DNA of 64,000 nucleotides from Williamsia maris (GCF_024171815.1 NZ_JAMTCJ010000001.1:682001-746000); one strand, 5' to 3'; positions 41,987 to 51,037 are shown, numbered from the stretch's first letter. Translations and numbers: made by a program. The notes: generated from the letters alone by a model not told the origin.

Positions 41987-42927
41987 TGACGGCACTGGGA
42001 CCCGATTCGGTCACGTGGCGGTTCTTCGGCGGATGGCGCGGGATGCTGATGGGCCTCTGGTCGGGGTCGATGCAGAACATGCACCCGAAACTCGGTGCGG
42101 CGGTGTGGGAACACTCCGACTTCTTCGACGAGCGCTGGGAACGCCTGATGCGTTCGCTCTACCCGATCATCGGCGTCGTGTTCGACCAGACCACCGACAC
42201 CGGCGCCGAGGTGCGTGACTACCACCGAACCATCAAGGGCGACATGCCCGATGGCGGGCGCTACCACGCCCTCGACCCCGACGTCTTCTACTGGGCGCAC
42301 GCCACGTTCTGGTACGGCAACATCCGATGCGCAGAGATCTTCGGACCCCCGATCAGCGAGGCGGACAAACGCGACCTGTTCGCCGAATCACGCACCTGGT
42401 ACGCCGCCTACGGCGTCAGCATGCGCCCCTGTCCGGACACCTACGAAGACTTCCTCGTCTACTGGGATCGCATGTGCCGCAACGTCCTCCAAGACCACCC
42501 GGCGGTACGGACCGTCCTCGACATCACCGAACTGCCACCTCCGCCGTGGATCTCGTGGATGCCGATTCCCGTGTGGCGCACGCTCGCTTCGCCCGTCGCC
42601 CGCGGTTTCATGTGGATCACCACCGGGCTCTACGACCAGCCCGTCCGCGAGATGCTGGACCTGCAGTGGACCGAGCGCGACGAACGTCGCCTGCGCAGGC
42701 TCGGCCGTATCGTCGACGGCGCGTTCCGACTCGTACCGCCGCGGTATCGCCTGCACCCGCGGGCACGCGATGGGTGGGACCGGATGTCGGGACGGGTCGG
42801 CGCCACCGAGGCGTTCGTCGAGACGCCCGTGCGCAACCTCCCACCACCCGATCAACAGGACTCACCGGTGCACTACTGCCCGGTCAACGCCTCTCGTCGG
42901 GCCGATCTGCCCTGGCAGCGGAGCTGA
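41986..42927 (+). CDS. MpaB/rubber-oxygenase domain (DUF2236) protein
   Basis: A 313-residue protein of the ER-bound oxygenase mpaB/Lcp-type domain family. Visible family features are RTIKGDMPDGGRYHALDPDVFYWAHATFWYGNI, a run of His/Asp-containing helices, and a C-terminal cysteine-bearing tail. Members bind haem b; known ones cleave polyisoprene (Lcp) or prenyl side chains (MpaB). This one has no signal peptide, so an intracellular lipid or terpenoid substrate is more likely than rubber (inference). It is flanked by a dyad-controlled promoter and followed by a TetR gene. Confidence 0.83.
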   Translation: MTALGPDSVTWRFFGGWRGMLMGLWSGSMQNMHPKLGAAVWEHSDFFDERWERLMRSLYPIIGVVFDQTTDTGAEVRDYHRTIKGDMPDGGRYHALDPDVFYWAHATFWYGNIRCAEIFGPPISEADKRDLFAESRTWYAAYGVSMRPCPDTYEDFLVYWDRMCRNVLQDHPAVRTVLDITELPPPPWISWMPIPVWRTLASPVARGFMWITTGLYDQPVREMLDLQWTERDERRLRRLGRIVDGAFRLVPPRYRLHPRARDGWDRMSGRVGATEAFVETPVRNLPPPDQQDSPVHYCPVNASRRADLPWQRS

Positions 42928-42937
42928 CCCCCGCACC

Positions 42938-42954
42938 GCGGAACGCGATTCCGC
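42938..42954 (+). terminator. Short hairpin after MpaB-type gene
   Basis: GCGGAA (42938-42943) pairs with TTCCGC (42949-42954) around a CGCGA loop, 11 bp after the stop. It is short and lacks a U-run, so termination is only possible. Confidence 0.35.
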
Positions 42955-42974
42955 CGTCGCACCACCACGACGCG

Positions 42975-42994
42975 ACTATGCTGAACGGCATACT
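42975..42994. promoter_or_regulatory. Operator-like dyad at tetR promoter (shared with mmpL)
   Basis: ACTATG, 8 bp, CATACT (42975-42994) overlaps a TATGCT -10-like hexamer and lies 20 bp before the tetR start. The same half-sites and spacing recur before the mmpL gene at 46689-46708; aligned in the best orientation 15 of 20 positions agree. This suggests one regulator for both promoters, most simply the TetR protein itself. Confidence 0.6.
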
Positions 42995-43014
42995 TCGACT
43001 CGAACGGTGGACAG

Positions 43015-43599
43015 ATGGCTCGGCGGACCGACACACGCGCACGGATGCTGCACAGCGCGATCGCACTGATGCAACGCAACGGCGCGGCGGCGGTGACGGT
43101 CGACGCGGTGCTCGCCGACAGCGGCGCACCCCGCGGTTCGGTCTATCACCACTTCTCCGGCGGCCGCGACCAGATCGTCTCCGAGGCCCTGCGCAACGCC
43201 GGTGACCTGATGACCGCGATGGTGGTCAACGGCGCGCAGACCTCTCCGCTGGAGGCCATCGAGACCTTCGTCGTGTTCTGGACCGACATGCTGGTCTCCA
43301 GCGACTACGCACACGGATGCCCGGTGGTCGCCGCCGCGGTCAGCGGGGCCGAGAGCAGCCCGGACCTGCAGTCCACCGTCGAGCAGATCTTCACCGACTG
43401 GCACGTCGCCCTCACCGAGAGCCTCGTCGCGTGGGGTGTCGACCCGGCGCGGTCGGAGCCGCTGGCGTCGATGGTCGTCGCCTCCTTCGAGGGCGCGCTG
43501 GTACTCGCCCGCTCGCGCCGGTCGCTGACCCCGTTGACCGACGTGGCCGGCGAGCTCCGACGCATCGTCGCCGACGCCCTCCCGGACACGACCGCCTGA
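43015..43599 (+). CDS. TetR/AcrR family regulator, LmrA/YxaF-like
   Basis: A 194-residue TetR repressor. The N-terminal HTH is AVTVDAVLADSGAPRGSVYHHFSGGRDQIVSEAL. The ligand domain has AHGCPVVAAAVSGAE, typical of the LmrA/YxaF subgroup, which often controls drug exporters. The MmpL gene lies 9 bp away, convergent, and its promoter carries the same dyad as this gene's own promoter. It is probably autoregulated and represses mmpL; whether it also sees the MpaB gene is unclear, because that operator has a different sequence. Confidence 0.9.
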   Translation: MARRTDTRARMLHSAIALMQRNGAAAVTVDAVLADSGAPRGSVYHHFSGGRDQIVSEALRNAGDLMTAMVVNGAQTSPLEAIETFVVFWTDMLVSSDYAHGCPVVAAAVSGAESSPDLQSTVEQIFTDWHVALTESLVAWGVDPARSEPLASMVVASFEGALVLARSRRSLTPLTDVAGELRRIVADALPDTTA

Positions 43600-43608
43600 G
43601 GAGTCGCG

Positions 43609-46600
43609 TCACACCTTTGCCGGCCACCAGATCCGGTTGCCGATCAACGCCATCGCGGCGGGCACCAGGATCGACCGGACGATCACCACGTCGAGGATCA
43701 GTCCGACACCCACGGTGAACCCGAACTGCAGCAGGTTGATGACGGTCGCGCTCATCAGCGCGAACATGGTCACCGCGAACACGATCCCGGCAGTGGTGAT
43801 GACACCGCCGGTCGTGCCGAACCCGCGGATGATGCCGCCCACCATGCCCGTCGCCGAGTGTTCTCGGATCCGGGACGCGAACAGCATGCTGTAGTCGGCA
43901 CCGACCGCGACGAGCGCCATGAACGCCAGCGGGATCACCGACCAGTCGAGGTCGATACCCAGGCCGTGCTGCCAGAACAGGATCGCGAGTCCGACCGTCG
44001 CTGCGAACGACAGCAGTACCGCGAGCACCAGCAGGAGGGGCGCGAGCAGGCTCCGCAACAGGACCGACAGGATCAGGAACACCGCGGTGATGGCGACGAT
44101 CGCGTACAGCGCGAAGTCGCGGTTGACCTGTTTGCTCATGTCCGCCGACAGTGACGTCAGCCCGGTCGACGAGACGCTCGCCCCCTCCAGCACGGTGCCG
44201 GCGGTGGCGGTCTTCGCGGCCGCGGCGATGTCACCGACATCGCGCATCGCGGCGTCGCTGTAGGGGTTGATGCTGCGTATCACCAGCATTCGCGCGGTTT
44301 TACCGGTCGGCGACAGCAGCAGCTTGGTCCCGGCGACGAACCGTGGGTCGGACAGCGCCTGGGCCGGGAGATAGAACCCGGCCCCCGGACCCGCCGTTGT
44401 GGCGCCGGCCATCGTGGTCAGATACCCGCTCGCGGTGTCGAGACCGGCGGTGAGCTGCCCGGTCAGCGACACCGTCTTGTCGGTGCCGTCCTTGACCTGT
44501 CGCAGGCCGGTCGCGAGTTGCGACATCCCCGTCGACAGCTGCGCCATCCCCGAGGTCAGCTGACCGAGGTCGGCGCGCAGTTGCTCGGGCGTCCTGCCCC
44601 CGAGACCGTCCAGGAGACCGCGCATCTGGGACAGTCCGGTCCGGATGTCGGGCAACAGTGCTCGCGCCGTCGCCACCACGTCGGCCGGAACGCCGGCCAG
44701 GCCGATGACCTGGCGCAACGATCGCGAGGCGGCGCCGGCCGTGGCGCGGTCGACGACACCGAACGCGGCCCGCGCCGTCATGCAGGCCGGGTCGGCCAGA
44801 CATCTCGAGTCCGGCGCGGCGGTCAGCATGGGCCCGAACACGTCGTCGAGTCGACCGGCCACCGCCAACGTCCGGCCGTTGCTCGTCGAGATCGCGTCCA
44901 CCAGTGATCCGAGAACGTCTGCGAGCGATGACAACTGGCCGATCCCCTGCGGGAGATTGAGCCGACCGTTCGACGCGGTGGTCACGATGCGTGTCGCGGT
45001 GTCGACCGCGTCGAGCACCCCGTCGGCGAGCCCGACGACCTGATCGGTCCCGTCCACCAGCCGCGGGAGCTGTGCCGCGGCGTCGACGGCGCCGTCGCGC
45101 AGCGCCGTGACCCCCGATGCGAGCTGCTGCAACTGCGGTGACGCGGCGACGAGTTGGCGGTGGGCGTCGTCGAGACGGTTGCCCACCTGCCCGACCTGGA
45201 ATCCGGTGGACGCCTCGGGGATCGGTGTGCCGTCCGGTCGGGTGATCGAGCGGACGTAGGCGATGTCGGGCAGTTTCGACACCGACATCGCCATCATCTC
45301 CAGCGCGGCGAGGTCGTTGGTGTTGCGCATGTCGTGATCGGCGCGGACGATCAGGTACTCCGGCAGGATCTCGTTGACGCCATAGTGTTTCAGCACTGCG
45401 TCGTAGCCCCGGGTGGAGTCGTTGGCGTAGAGCTGCACCGACTCCTCGTCGAAGCTCACCCGGAACGTCGGGATCACCAGCGCGAGCAGGATCAACACGA
45501 CCATCGACACCGCGGTCAACGGACCGGCGTGCCGGATGATCGTCACGCCCCGTCGCCGCCACCGACGCTCGGTCGACGCCTTCGGTTGCAGGCGCCCGGC
45601 CCGTCCGGCCACCGCCATCAGAGCGGGGGTCAGTGTCGCCGAGATGACCATCACGATCAGGACACCGATGGCGGTGGGCGGACCGGCGGTCTTGAACATG
45701 CCGACCTTCGTGAACGCCATCGCGCCCGCGGCGGCGGCAATGGTCAGGGCGGAGGCCAACAGGATCGGCGACACCTTCGCACTCGCGATGGCCACCGCCG
45801 CATCGGGATCGGCCCCGGCCCGTCGCGCATCGTGATATCCGGCGATCTGGAAGATCGCGTAATCGGTTCCGGCGCCGAGGATCAGCGCGGTCATGATGGC
45901 GATGGTGAAGTTCGAGATCGAGAGCACCTCATGCGCGCCGAGCGCAGAGATGATCGGCCGCACCACACCCAACCCGATCCCGATCGTCAGCAGCGGGATG
46001 AGCGCGCCGACGATCGATCGGTAGGCGATGAGCAGCATCAGCGTGATGAGCACGACCGACACCACGGTGATGATCAGCAGCGACACGTCGATCGACGAGA
46101 ACAGATCGGCCAGCGTCGGCGAGGCTCCGGTGTAGTACACCGACAACCCGTCCGGTTTCGGGATCGAGTTGATCGCCGAACGGATCTCGACGGTGCTGTG
46201 GTGGGCGCGGGTGCTGCCCACATCGCCCTGCGCGGCCACCATCACGGTGACGGCCTTGCCGTCCGGGCTCCGGGCGGCGTCCCGGGTGGCCGGGTTGCCG
46301 TACATGTCCAGGACGTAGGCGACGTTGTCACGGTCGGCCGTCAGCCGCGACACCAATCGGGCGTAGTACCGGCCATCGGCGTCGTCGATACCGCGGTCGG
46401 CGGCGAGGACCACATTGCCCACGGCGGTCGAGGCCGGCGACCCGAAGTCGGTGGACATGTCGCGCAGGGCGTTGACCGAGGGCATGTCGTCGGGGAGGAA
46501 CGCGGCCGATCGCTCCGACACCGTCTTCTCGATCTGGGGAACGGCGAGGTTCAGCCCGACGATCACCGCGAACCAGAACCCGATGATCCACCAGCGATGC

Positions 46601-46653
46601 CGGACGCAGAACGCGCCCACCGACTCGAAGAACCTGCTCCGGCCATGTGCCAT
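43609..46653 (-). CDS. MMPL-family RND transporter
   Basis: A 1014-residue RND-superfamily exporter in two repeats. Each starts with one helix and an extracytoplasmic loop, then five to six helices. Transmembrane segments carry the proton-relay region (ILGAGTDYAIFQIAGYHDARRAG and VAVGADYSMLFASRIREHS, each with Asp-Tyr). The second loop is long and rich in small residues with coiled-coil character (QLTSGMAQLSTGMSQLATGLRQVKDG). MmpL proteins export lipids, siderophores or drugs across the mycolate envelope. The substrate is unknown. The ATG at 46651-46653 follows a 150-bp leader region containing the shared dyad. Confidence 0.93.
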   Translation of the reverse strand: MAHGRSRFFESVGAFCVRHRWWIIGFWFAVIVGLNLAVPQIEKTVSERSAAFLPDDMPSVNALRDMSTDFGSPASTAVGNVVLAADRGIDDADGRYYARLVSRLTADRDNVAYVLDMYGNPATRDAARSPDGKAVTVMVAAQGDVGSTRAHHSTVEIRSAINSIPKPDGLSVYYTGASPTLADLFSSIDVSLLIITVVSVVLITLMLLIAYRSIVGALIPLLTIGIGLGVVRPIISALGAHEVLSISNFTIAIMTALILGAGTDYAIFQIAGYHDARRAGADPDAAVAIASAKVSPILLASALTIAAAAGAMAFTKVGMFKTAGPPTAIGVLIVMVISATLTPALMAVAGRAGRLQPKASTERRWRRRGVTIIRHAGPLTAVSMVVLILLALVIPTFRVSFDEESVQLYANDSTRGYDAVLKHYGVNEILPEYLIVRADHDMRNTNDLAALEMMAMSVSKLPDIAYVRSITRPDGTPIPEASTGFQVGQVGNRLDDAHRQLVAASPQLQQLASGVTALRDGAVDAAAQLPRLVDGTDQVVGLADGVLDAVDTATRIVTTASNGRLNLPQGIGQLSSLADVLGSLVDAISTSNGRTLAVAGRLDDVFGPMLTAAPDSRCLADPACMTARAAFGVVDRATAGAASRSLRQVIGLAGVPADVVATARALLPDIRTGLSQMRGLLDGLGGRTPEQLRADLGQLTSGMAQLSTGMSQLATGLRQVKDGTDKTVSLTGQLTAGLDTASGYLTTMAGATTAGPGAGFYLPAQALSDPRFVAGTKLLLSPTGKTARMLVIRSINPYSDAAMRDVGDIAAAAKTATAGTVLEGASVSSTGLTSLSADMSKQVNRDFALYAIVAITAVFLILSVLLRSLLAPLLLVLAVLLSFAATVGLAILFWQHGLGIDLDWSVIPLAFMALVAVGADYSMLFASRIREHSATGMVGGIIRGFGTTGGVITTAGIVFAVTMFALMSATVINLLQFGFTVGVGLILDVVIVRSILVPAAMALIGNRIWWPAKV

Positions 46654-46688
46654 GTGGTGCCCAACCCCTCATCCAGCGCGATGCCCGC

Positions 46689-46711
46689 ACTATGGTGTTA
46701 CGCATAGTAAC
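46689..46711. promoter_or_regulatory. Operator-like dyads at mmpL promoter
   Basis: ACTATG-N8-CATAGT (46689-46708) is a perfect dyad, and GTTAC-GCATA-GTAAC (46697-46711) is a second one interlocked with it. On the minus strand the region reads TATACG then TACTAT, giving possible -10 elements inside the dyad. It matches the site at the tetR promoter 3.7 kb away. Confidence 0.6.
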
Positions 46712-46907
46712 GTATAAAAGGGGACGCGCAACCCTGACGATCAGATGCCCACAGAGCGCACACGTCGAGGCCCGAAGGGCAGCCTGACCTTGCTGGTGCA
46801 AACGATTGTCGAATCGTATCGTCGCCCGTACCAGGCGATCTCAGCCCGCGGATCGCACATGACGTTCTCTCTCATGGAGGCTTTCGCGAGCGGACTGCTC
46901 GCACAAC
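46712..46907. other. Intergenic stretch without recognisable gene
   Basis: Between the mmpL promoter and a short coding-like remnant I see no supported gene. An ATG frame from 46745 exists (MPTERTRRGPKG...) but its codon third positions are not clearly GC-biased and it lacks an RBS and family resemblance. With the operator and remnant it makes up a 328-bp gap. Confidence 0.4.
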
Positions 46908-46997
46908 GACAACCTCGAGTGCACCGCGGCCTCGGTTCAGATCGGTGCCGCCAACGCGGGCGACACCGCCAACTGCCTCACCTACGCGACGGCCTGA
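46908..46997 (+). pseudogene. Orphan C-terminal gene fragment
   Basis: A 29-codon stretch, DNLECTAASVQIGAANAGDT followed by ANCLTYATA and TGA, has 27 of 29 codons ending in G or C, as in true genes here. In-frame upstream there is a stop (46859-46861 region) and no start codon. The two Cys and the small-residue composition look like the end of a secreted protein. It overlaps the last codons of the convergent PAP2 gene. It is best read as a decayed gene end. Confidence 0.35.
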
Positions 46998-47776
46998 GCG
47001 CTCTCTCGTGAGGTCGGGGTGACCGGGCTCGCCCGGCCCACCCCGACCGTGAGCATCCCGGAGACCGCGGCCGCCACGATGCCGATCGCGGCCAGGACCG
47101 GGTGCCCGGTGTAGACCGACCACACCACCGGCCCGATCGCCGCAAGGCCCGCGACCAGTAGAGCCGTCGTGGGTCGCACACCGACATCGCGCCGGGAACC
47201 CGGAACGGCGAACAGCAGGGCCCCGACCATGAACAGTGACCCGATGACGTCGCTCGGTCGGTGGGCACCGACCTCCATGAGCCCCTGACCCACCACCGTC
47301 ACCCACATGGCGCCGACGACGGCGATCACCGGCGAGAGCTGTCGTGGCGCTGCCCGGACGGCGGCGGCCACACAGCCGAACGCCGCCGCGGTGTGGCCGC
47401 TGGGGAACGTGTTGAACGCTGCACGGACGATGTCGATGAGCTCGGGGCGCGGCAAGATCACCGTGCGCAGCGCCCGCGCGATCACCACCCCGGCCGCCGG
47501 CAGGATCAGCAGGGCCACGATGCTCCAGCGTCGACGTGCGGCGAGCCCGAGGACGATGACCGCCACCGCGGTGACCAGCCACAGACGGGGATCGGTGACC
47601 TGCTCGAAACCGAGGTGGTGCAACAGGTCCCGCCAGGTGTCGGCGCCGTACATCTCGAGGTAGATGCGCTGATCGACGGTCTGACCGCGCGTGGTCCAGA
47701 CCGACAGCAGATAGACCGCCGCCATGGCGACCAGCAGCACGGCGCTACCCGACAGACGCAGGGTCATCTCCTTCAC
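46982..47776 (-). CDS. PAP2-family membrane phosphatase
   Basis: A 264-residue membrane protein with about six helices and the phosphatase signature in three parts: RTVILPRP (KxxxxxxRP-like), FNTFPSGHTAAAFG (PSGH) and GAHRPSDVIGS (HRxxD). Such enzymes dephosphorylate lipid phosphates such as phosphatidate or undecaprenyl/decaprenyl pyrophosphate on the outer face. The GTG at 47776 has TACGCT 6 nt upstream on the minus strand (leaderless); an in-frame ATG at 47767 is possible. Its 3' end overlaps the orphan fragment by 16 bp. Confidence 0.88.
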   Translation of the reverse strand: MKEMTLRLSGSAVLLVAMAAVYLLSVWTTRGQTVDQRIYLEMYGADTWRDLLHHLGFEQVTDPRLWLVTAVAVIVLGLAARRRWSIVALLILPAAGVVIARALRTVILPRPELIDIVRAAFNTFPSGHTAAAFGCVAAAVRAAPRQLSPVIAVVGAMWVTVVGQGLMEVGAHRPSDVIGSLFMVGALLFAVPGSRRDVGVRPTTALLVAGLAAIGPVVWSVYTGHPVLAAIGIVAAAVSGMLTVGVGRASPVTPTSRESAQAVA

Positions 47777-47830
47777 CGGGCCAGCGTACCTGCGCGCTCG
47801 GTCGGCCGATCCCGGACGTAAAGGCGCACG

Positions 47831-49096
47831 TCAGCGGGTGATTCGGTAACGCACGAACGCGGGGATGGCCAGCGCGGCCACCACCGTGAACACGATCACC
47901 CCGATGCCGCCGCCCGCCGTGGTCACCGCGACACCGGCGGTCCCGGCGACGCCTCCGTGCGCGACGTCGGCGATACGGGGGCCACCCGCGACCACCACCG
48001 TGAACACACCCTGCAACCGGCCCCTGACGTCGTCGTTGGCCGCGGACTGCAACATCGACTGGCGGAACGCCGCCGACGCCATGTCGGCTGCGCCGCCGAT
48101 CATCAACAGCGCCACCGCGATCGGGAGCATCGGTAGCGCCGACCCGCCCGCGAACGCGACCACGATCCCCAGGCCGGTGATCGAGGCGCCCCAGATGAGG
48201 ATGCAGACGATCACCGCCAAGCCCTGGCGCTCGACCCGCGACACCCAACCGGAGAACACACCGCCGACCACCGCACCGGCACCGATCGCCGCGAACAGCA
48301 ACGCGAAGGCGATGCCACCGCCGTCGGGGCCGCCGAAGCTCTCGTGGGCCATCTCCGGGAACAGCGCGCGCGGCATACCGAAGATCATCGCGATCAGGTC
48401 GACGACGAACGACGCCATCAGCACCTTGTGGCCACGCAGGTAGACGAAACCGTCGACGACCGAACGGAATCCGGCCACGCGCGGGGCATCCGCGCTGCGT
48501 TCGGGCTTCAGCGACGGCAGACGGATCACCGCCCACAGCGTGGCGAACAGGAAGATCGTGTCGACCAGATAGAGCGTCGAGTACCCCAGCGGTTTGATCA
48601 ACGCACCACCGAGCACCGGACCGGCGATCGCGCCCGCCTGCATCACCGTCATGTTCAGCGAGTTGGCCGCAGGCAGGTCCTTGATCTCGACGATCTTGGG
48701 CAGGATGGCCGATTTCGTCGGCTGGTTCACCGCGAAGAAGGCCTGTTGCACCGCGAACAGCGTCAGGATCACCCACACGTTGTCGACACCACTCGCGGCC
48801 TGCAGCCAGAACAGCGCACTGCAGCCGATCAGCCCGAGTGTCGTCGCGATGAGCAGGATGCGGCGGTCGATGATGTCGGCCAGGGCGCCGCCCCAGAGTC
48901 CGAAGACGACCAGCGGCACCAGTCCGAACAACCCGGCGAGACCGACGTACGCCGAACTGCCCGTGATGAAGTAGATCTGCGCTGGGACCACGACGACGGT
49001 GAGCTGTGCACCGATGACCGTGATGATGTTGGCCGACCAGAGCCGCCGGAAGTGGGGACTTCTCAGCGGTGTGGTGTCGGCGAGGATCCCCGCCAT
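47831..49096 (-). CDS. MFS transporter, EntS/MFS_3 type
   Basis: A 421-residue major facilitator with 12 predicted helices. It resembles the enterobactin-exporter-like branch: RSPHFRRLWSANIITVIGAQLTVVVVPAQIY at the start, then GLWGGALADIIDRRILLIAT and NQPTKSAILPKIV, and DVRGRLQGVFTVVVAGGPRIAD in the second half. Substrates in this branch are siderophores or drugs. Its ATG overlaps the pdxH stop by one base (TGATG, 49094-49098), so it is co-translated with PdxH; a link of function is not obvious. Confidence 0.9.
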   Translation of the reverse strand: MAGILADTTPLRSPHFRRLWSANIITVIGAQLTVVVVPAQIYFITGSSAYVGLAGLFGLVPLVVFGLWGGALADIIDRRILLIATTLGLIGCSALFWLQAASGVDNVWVILTLFAVQQAFFAVNQPTKSAILPKIVEIKDLPAANSLNMTVMQAGAIAGPVLGGALIKPLGYSTLYLVDTIFLFATLWAVIRLPSLKPERSADAPRVAGFRSVVDGFVYLRGHKVLMASFVVDLIAMIFGMPRALFPEMAHESFGGPDGGGIAFALLFAAIGAGAVVGGVFSGWVSRVERQGLAVIVCILIWGASITGLGIVVAFAGGSALPMLPIAVALLMIGGAADMASAAFRQSMLQSAANDDVRGRLQGVFTVVVAGGPRIADVAHGGVAGTAGVAVTTAGGGIGVIVFTVVAALAIPAFVRYRITR

Positions 49097-49773
49097 CAGG
49101 GTTGGAGCCTGGACACATCCCAGCGGCCGTCGACCAGCGAGGCACGCACCCGGTCGTGGAGCCGGTTCGCACCGCCCTGCCAGAACTCGACCACCGTCGG
49201 GGCGATCAGATACCCACCCCAGTTGTCCGGCACGTCGATCGGTGCGTCACCGTCGACGCCACCAGCGCGGCGCGCGACGTCGGCGGCCTGCTCCTCGAGC
49301 GCGGCACGCGAGGCGATCGGGCGGGACTGCTGCGAGGCGATCGCGCCCAGCTGAGACCCCCGCGGTCGCGTTGTCCAGTACGCCCGGGTCTCCTCCCTCG
49401 ACACCTGCGTGACCGGCCCCCGGAAGTGCACCTGACGTTCCATCGCGATCCATGGGAACGTCGCCGACGCGACCGGATGCGTGGCGATGTCGCGGCCTTT
49501 GTCCGAATCGTGATTGGTGTAGAACACGATTCCTCGCGCGTCGACGCCCTTGCAGAGCACGGTGCGCGTCGCGGGCACACCCTCGGCGTCGACGGTCGCG
49601 ACGACCATCGCGTTCGGTTCGGGGATCTGCGCCGACACCCCCTCGGCCAGCCACCGCTCGAACAGCTCGAGCCAGACCGGTTCGCCGGACAACGAATCGG
49701 GCGTCAGCCCGCCCGTACCGGATCCCCCGTAGCTGACCCGCATCCCGGACACGTCCACTGCGTCGGCACTCAC
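49096..49773 (-). CDS. pdxH: Pyridoxamine 5'-phosphate oxidase, PdxH
   Basis: A 225-residue FMN enzyme completing vitamin B6 salvage (pyridoxamine/pyridoxine 5'-phosphate to PLP). Family blocks are EPNAMVVATVDAEGVPATRTVLCKGVD, FYTNHDSDKGRDIATHP, FPWIAMERQVHFRGPV and the C-terminal ANRLHDRVRASLVDGRWDVSRLQP. GTG 49773 has TAGCGT 7 nt upstream (complement of 49781-49786), so it is leaderless. The long frame to 51036 is a shadow of citA. It is divergent from citA across 120 bp. Confidence 0.94.
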   Translation of the reverse strand: MSADAVDVSGMRVSYGGSGTGGLTPDSLSGEPVWLELFERWLAEGVSAQIPEPNAMVVATVDAEGVPATRTVLCKGVDARGIVFYTNHDSDKGRDIATHPVASATFPWIAMERQVHFRGPVTQVSREETRAYWTTRPRGSQLGAIASQQSRPIASRAALEEQAADVARRAGGVDGDAPIDVPDNWGGYLIAPTVVEFWQGGANRLHDRVRASLVDGRWDVSRLQP

Positions 49774-49780
49774 CGGCCAG

Positions 49781-49786
49781 ACGCTA
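49781..49786 (-). promoter_or_regulatory. Predicted -10 of pdxH
   Basis: TAGCGT on the minus strand, 7 nt from the pdxH GTG. The same hexamer is used before the importer operon (22706) and the MpaB-type gene (41972). Confidence 0.4.
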
Positions 49787-49893
49787 CTCCCGCATCGGGA
49801 CACCCCGTACTCGCCGGTAACCCGGGCGATGCCGCCCACTAGAGTCGCGATGAGAACAGTCACGGCAGCGGTGGCCGACGAAGGAGTCGAGAA

Positions 49894-51030
49894 GTGACAC
49901 AGGCAACGGGAACAGAGCAGCCGGACATTCCGGAGGGTTTCGTGGAGGGACTCGAAGGCGTCACCGCGTTCACCACGCAGATCGCCGAGCCCGACAAGGC
50001 CGGCGGCAACCTGCGCTACCGCGGCGTCGACATCGAGGACCTGGTGGAGAACCAGGTCACCTTCGCCGACGTGTGGGCGCTGCTGGTCGACGGCCGCTTC
50101 GGTGACGGTCTGCCGCCCGCCGAGCCGTTCCCGCTGCCCATCCACACCGGCGACGTCCGCGTCGACGTACAGGCCGGTCTCGCGATGTTGGCCCCGATCT
50201 GGGGCTACCAGCCGCTTCTCGACATCGACGATCCCACGGCCCGCGACAACCTCGCCCGCGCCTCGGTGATGGCACTGTCCTACGTCGCGCAGTCGGCGCG
50301 CGGGATACATCAGCCCGCCGTCCCGCAGGCCAAGATCGACCAGTGCGACACCGTCACCGCCCGGTTCATGACGCGGTGGAAGGGTGAGCCCGATCCGGCC
50401 CACACCCGTGCGATCGACGCCTACTGGGTCAGCGCGGCCGAGCACGGCATGAACGCGTCGACCTTCACCGCCCGCGTCATCGCGTCGACCGGTGCCGATG
50501 TGGCCGCGTCGCTGTCGGGTGCCATCGGCGCGATGTCGGGACCGCTGCACGGCGGCGCCCCGGCCCGTGTGTTGCCGATGATCGACGAGGTCGAACGCAC
50601 CGACGATGCCCGTGGCCTGGTCAAGGGCATCCTCGACCGCAAAGAGAAGCTCATGGGCTTCGGCCATCGCGTCTACCGCGCCGAGGACCCCCGTGCCCGG
50701 GTGCTGCGACGGACCGCCAAGGAACTCAACGCACCGCGCTACGAGGTGGCCGCGGCGCTGGAGCAGGCCGCACTCACCGAACTGCGGGAACGTCGCCCCG
50801 ACCGCGCCATCGAGACCAACGTCGAGTTCTGGGCCGCGGTCATCCTCGACTTCGCCGAGGTGCCGCCGCACATGATGCCCGCGATGTTCACCTGCGGCCG
50901 GACCGCGGGCTGGTGCGCGCACATCATGGAGCAGAAGCGTCTGGGCAAGCTGGTGCGTCCGGCCGCGATCTACCTGGGCCCCGGCCCGCGTCGTCCCGAG
51001 GACGTCGACGGCTGGAGCGAGATCGCCTGA
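49894..51030 (+). CDS. citA: Citrate synthase 2 (CitA-like)
   Basis: A 378-residue short-type citrate synthase. Active-site regions are VSAAEHGMNASTFTARVIAST (His), MSGPLHGGAPARVLPMID (His) and LMGFGHRVYRAEDPRARVL. It lacks the N-terminal extension of the GltA at 37036. The remembered M. tuberculosis CitA has the same length class and lies near serC, as here. Methylcitrate synthase activity is an alternative, but no prp genes are adjacent. GTG 49894 has GAAGGAG about 9 nt upstream. Confidence 0.92.
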   Translation: MTQATGTEQPDIPEGFVEGLEGVTAFTTQIAEPDKAGGNLRYRGVDIEDLVENQVTFADVWALLVDGRFGDGLPPAEPFPLPIHTGDVRVDVQAGLAMLAPIWGYQPLLDIDDPTARDNLARASVMALSYVAQSARGIHQPAVPQAKIDQCDTVTARFMTRWKGEPDPAHTRAIDAYWVSAAEHGMNASTFTARVIASTGADVAASLSGAIGAMSGPLHGGAPARVLPMIDEVERTDDARGLVKGILDRKEKLMGFGHRVYRAEDPRARVLRRTAKELNAPRYEVAAALEQAALTELRERRPDRAIETNVEFWAAVILDFAEVPPHMMPAMFTCGRTAGWCAHIMEQKRLGKLVRPAAIYLGPGPRRPEDVDGWSEIA

Positions 51031-51037
51031 GCGCACC

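Noticed and set aside
46745-47011. 88-aa plus-strand frame beside mmpL
   Set aside because: No RBS, no family resemblance and unremarkable codon third positions; only the last 29 codons of a different frame look gene-like.
49774-51036. Long N-terminal extension of pdxH
   Set aside because: It reads antisense through citA; the PdxH family start and a -10 at 49781-49786 support GTG 49773.
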